From: Colletes latitarsis
Lineage: Eukaryota; Arthropoda; Insecta; Hymenoptera; Colletidae
NCBI RefSeq assembly: GCF_051014445.1
Contig: NW_027488366.1
Location: 19,238,001 to 19,302,000 of the forward strand
Direction: 5' to 3'
DNA: 64,000 bases
The translations under genes were made by a program, and so were the position numbers. This document shows, piece by piece, positions 62,070 through 64,000 of the stretch. Position 1 is the first letter of the stretch. Every line of letters begins with the position of its first letter. A model generated the notes under the pieces. It was not told the origin of the DNA and did no database searches. It saw only the letters and a list, made by a program, of their open reading frames with translations.

Positions 62070-64000
62070 ATGAGTCTGATGAGTGAAAATCCCAGGGCTA
62101 ACCTAGACCTAACATGCGTTATCCTCTAAAATACTGATCCAAACCAGGTTTAATGGACTGTCTCAGTGTGGTACCACTTTACTACGTGATCCAAAGCAGA
62201 AAAAACCCAGGATCTGTTCAACGAGTATGTGAAGTGTGCGAAAGTATGAGCCTGATGAGGGCAAATCCCAGACCTATCCCAGACCTAACTGGCGTTGTCC
62301 TCTAAGATATTGATGGAAACCAGGTTTAATTGACTGTTTCAGTGTTGTACTTCATTACTACGTGATGCAATCCAGAAAAAGCCCAGGATCTAACCATCAA
62401 GTATGAGAAATATGCGAAAGAATGAGCCTGATGAGAGCAAATCCCAGACCTAACCTAGACCTAACATGAATTATTCTCTAAAATATTGATCGAAACCAGG
62501 TTTAATTGACTGTTTCAGTGGGGTCCCACATTACTACGTGATCCAAACCAGAAGAAACCCAGGATCCGTTCAACAAGTATGTGAAGAATGCGAAAGTATA
62601 AGTCTGATGAGGTAAAATCCCAGACCTATCCCAGACTTATGTTGCGTTATCCTCAAAAATATTGATCGAAACCTGGTTTAATCGACTGTTTCAGTGTGGT
62701 ACCACATTACTATGCGATCCAAACCAGAAAATAACCCAGGATCTGTCAAACGAGTATGTGAAGTGTGCGAAAGTATGAGCCTGATGAGAGCAAATCCCAG
62801 ACCTAACCTAGACCTAACATGAATTATTCTCTAAAATATTGATCGAAACCAGGTTTAATTGACTGTTTCAGTGTGGTACCACATTACTACGTGATCCAAA
62901 CCAGAAAAAACCCAGGATCAGTTCAACAAGTATGTGAAGAATGCGAAAGTATGAGTCTCATGAGTGAAAATCCCAGGGCTAACCTAGACCTAACATGCGT
63001 TATCCTCTAAAATATTGAGCGAAACCAGGTTTAATGGACTGTTTCAGTGTGGTACCACACTACTTCGTGATCCAAACCAGAAAGAACCCAGGATCTGTTC
63101 AACAAGTATGTGAAAAACGCGAAAGTGTGAGTCTGATGAGGGCGAATCCCAGACCTATCCCAGACCTAACATGCGTTATCCTCTAAAATATTGATGCAAA
63201 CCAGGTTTAATGGACAGTTTCAGTGTGGTACCACACTACTACGTGATACAAACCAGAAAAAACCCAGGATCTGTTCAACAAGTATGTGAAAAACGCGAAA
63301 GTATGAGTCTGATGAGGTCAAATCCCAGACCTATCCCAGACTTATGTTGCGTTATCCTCAAAAATATTGATCGAAACCTGGTTTAATCGACTGTTTCAGT
63401 GTGGTACCACATTACTATGCGATCCAAACCAGAAAATAACCCAGGATCTGTCAAACGAGTATGTGAAGTGTGCGAAAGTATGAGCCTGATGAGAGCAAAT
63501 TCCAGACCTAACCTAGACCTAACATGAATTATTCTCTAAGATATTGATCGAAACCAGGTTTAATTGACTGTTTCAGTGTGGTACCACATTACTACGTGAT
63601 CCAAACCAGAAAAAGCCCAGGATCAGTTCAACAAGTATGTGAAAAACGCGAAAGTGTGTGTCTGATGAGGGCGAATCCCAGACCTATGCCAGACCTAACT
63701 TGCGTTATCCTCTAAAATATTGATGGAAACCAGGTTTAATCGACTGTTTCAGCGTGGTACCACATTACTATGTGATACAATCCAGAAATAGCCCAGGATC
63801 TAGCCATGAAGTATGAGAAGAATGCGAAAGTATGAGCCTGATGAGTGAAAATACCAGGCCTAACCTAGACCTAACATGCGTTATCCTCAAAAATATTGAT
63901 CGAAACCTGGTTTAATCGACTGTTTCAGTATGGTACCACATTACTATGTGATCCAAACCAGAAAATAACCCAGGATCTGTTCAACGAGTATGTGAAAAAC
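62070..64000 (+). repeat. Further copy of the C-block 10-mer region
   Basis: This stretch matches about 50456-52386 at an offset of 11614 bases, including AATACTGATCC, CTAACTGGCGTTGTCC and GGACAGTTTCAG. One difference is GAAAGTGTGAGTCTG near 63121, where the other copies have GAAAGTGTGTGTCTG. The last bases already show the GTATGTGAAAAAC form seen at 54140, so the array continues past the window. Confidence 0.7.

Larger units (their letters stand above)
2548..64000 (+). repeat. Satellite DNA array, ~176-bp monomer, about 349 copies
   Basis: The same unit recurs every 176 bases in one orientation to the end of the window. For example, the GCGTTATCCTC landmark (or a variant such as GCGTTATCTTC) begins at 2613, 2789 and 2965. 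Landmarks in order are GCGTTATCCTC, AAAATATT, CAGGTTTAATTGACTG, GTGGTACCAC, ATTACTACGTGATCC, AACCCAGGATC, CAAGTATGTGAA, GCGAAAGTATGA and a CCTAACC-rich end. A counted monomer is 39% GC. CpG is not depleted (AACGCG, TGCG, ACGTG are common). Occasional 1-13 bp indels shift the register. I saw no inversion and no inserted foreign sequence. The size matches nucleosome-phased centromeric or pericentromeric satellites, but location is inference. Short open frames on both strands recur with the repeat and are not genes, since 176 is not a multiple of three. Confidence 0.98.
47393..64000 (+). repeat. Satellite block C (A/C subfamily, about 94 monomers)
   Basis: Block C returns to the A-type subfamily, with CAGGATCTGTTCAAC, CCTAACCTAGACCTAAC and the GTTGTACTTC monomer. 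Its own diagnostic changes include GTCCTCTAAGATATT, CAGACTTATGTTGCG, GATCTGTCAAACGA and GAAAGTGTGTGTCTG. These show that C amplified separately from A after they shared an ancestor. It is built from a 10-mer and larger segment duplications and runs to the end of the window. Confidence 0.88.

Noticed and set aside
2787..62129. Many plus-strand open frames of 63-89 codons starting MRYPLKYLSRPG in blocks A and C
   Set aside because: They recur wherever the repeat has the same sequence, end in the next monomer, and cannot stay in frame because 176 is not a multiple of three. No known domain or gene context.
2548..64000. CRISPR-like array of regular repeats
   Set aside because: The whole 176-bp unit is repeated without unique spacers, and the context is animal satellite next to an LTR retrotransposon.
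2548..64000. CENP-B box in the satellite
   Set aside because: I looked for TTCG, four free bases, A, two free bases, CGGG on both strands. TTCGATCAATA on the minus strand fits the first half, but the CGGG half is missing.

Overview
The window is a short piece of a transposon followed by about 61 kb of uninterrupted satellite DNA. It contains no host protein-coding gene and no RNA gene that I can support. It is metazoan nuclear DNA, most likely from an insect or another arthropod. The left edge is a BEL/Pao-type LTR retrotransposon, a clade known only from animals, and its primer-binding site matches tRNA-Tyr. Many satellite monomers also carry a near-perfect (CCTAA)n stretch like the TTAGG telomere repeat of most insects. 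The species cannot be named from the sequence.

Bases 1-2547 are the 5' part of the retrotransposon on the minus strand. It has an LTR of about 1.54 kb (1008-2547, TGTT...AACA ends), a tRNA-Tyr primer-binding site (987-1004), a short leader, and a gag gene with a DUF1759-type region that is broken by a one-base frameshift near 144-148 and runs off the left edge. The outer end of the LTR abuts the satellite in the middle of a monomer, so the element appears to have inserted into the array.

Bases 2548-64000 are one head-to-tail array of a ~176-bp monomer (about 349 copies, roughly 39% GC in a monomer I counted), with no inversion or foreign insertion seen. It splits into three blocks with abrupt switches. 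Block A (2548-21768) and block C (47393-64000) share one subfamily. Block B (21769-47392) is a different subfamily organised as a regular 352-bp dimer. All three carry layered higher-order repeats: a 15-mer containing a 6-mer duplication and a 12-mer in A; 9-, 20-, 14-, 21- and 3-mer units in B; a 10-mer and a split 8.46-kb-spaced duplication in C. Neighbouring copies are nearly identical, which indicates recent unequal exchange or amplification.

The array looks like centromeric or pericentromeric satellite: nucleosome-sized monomer, long uniform orientation, local homogenisation and a conserved 10-bp dyad (GTGGTACCAC). That role is inference. The many short open frames inside the array are by-products of the repeat and are not annotated as genes. 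I found no previously undescribed gene system. The items most worth checking are the dyad with its compensated variant, the A/B/C switch points, the telomere-like segment and the nested repeat history.
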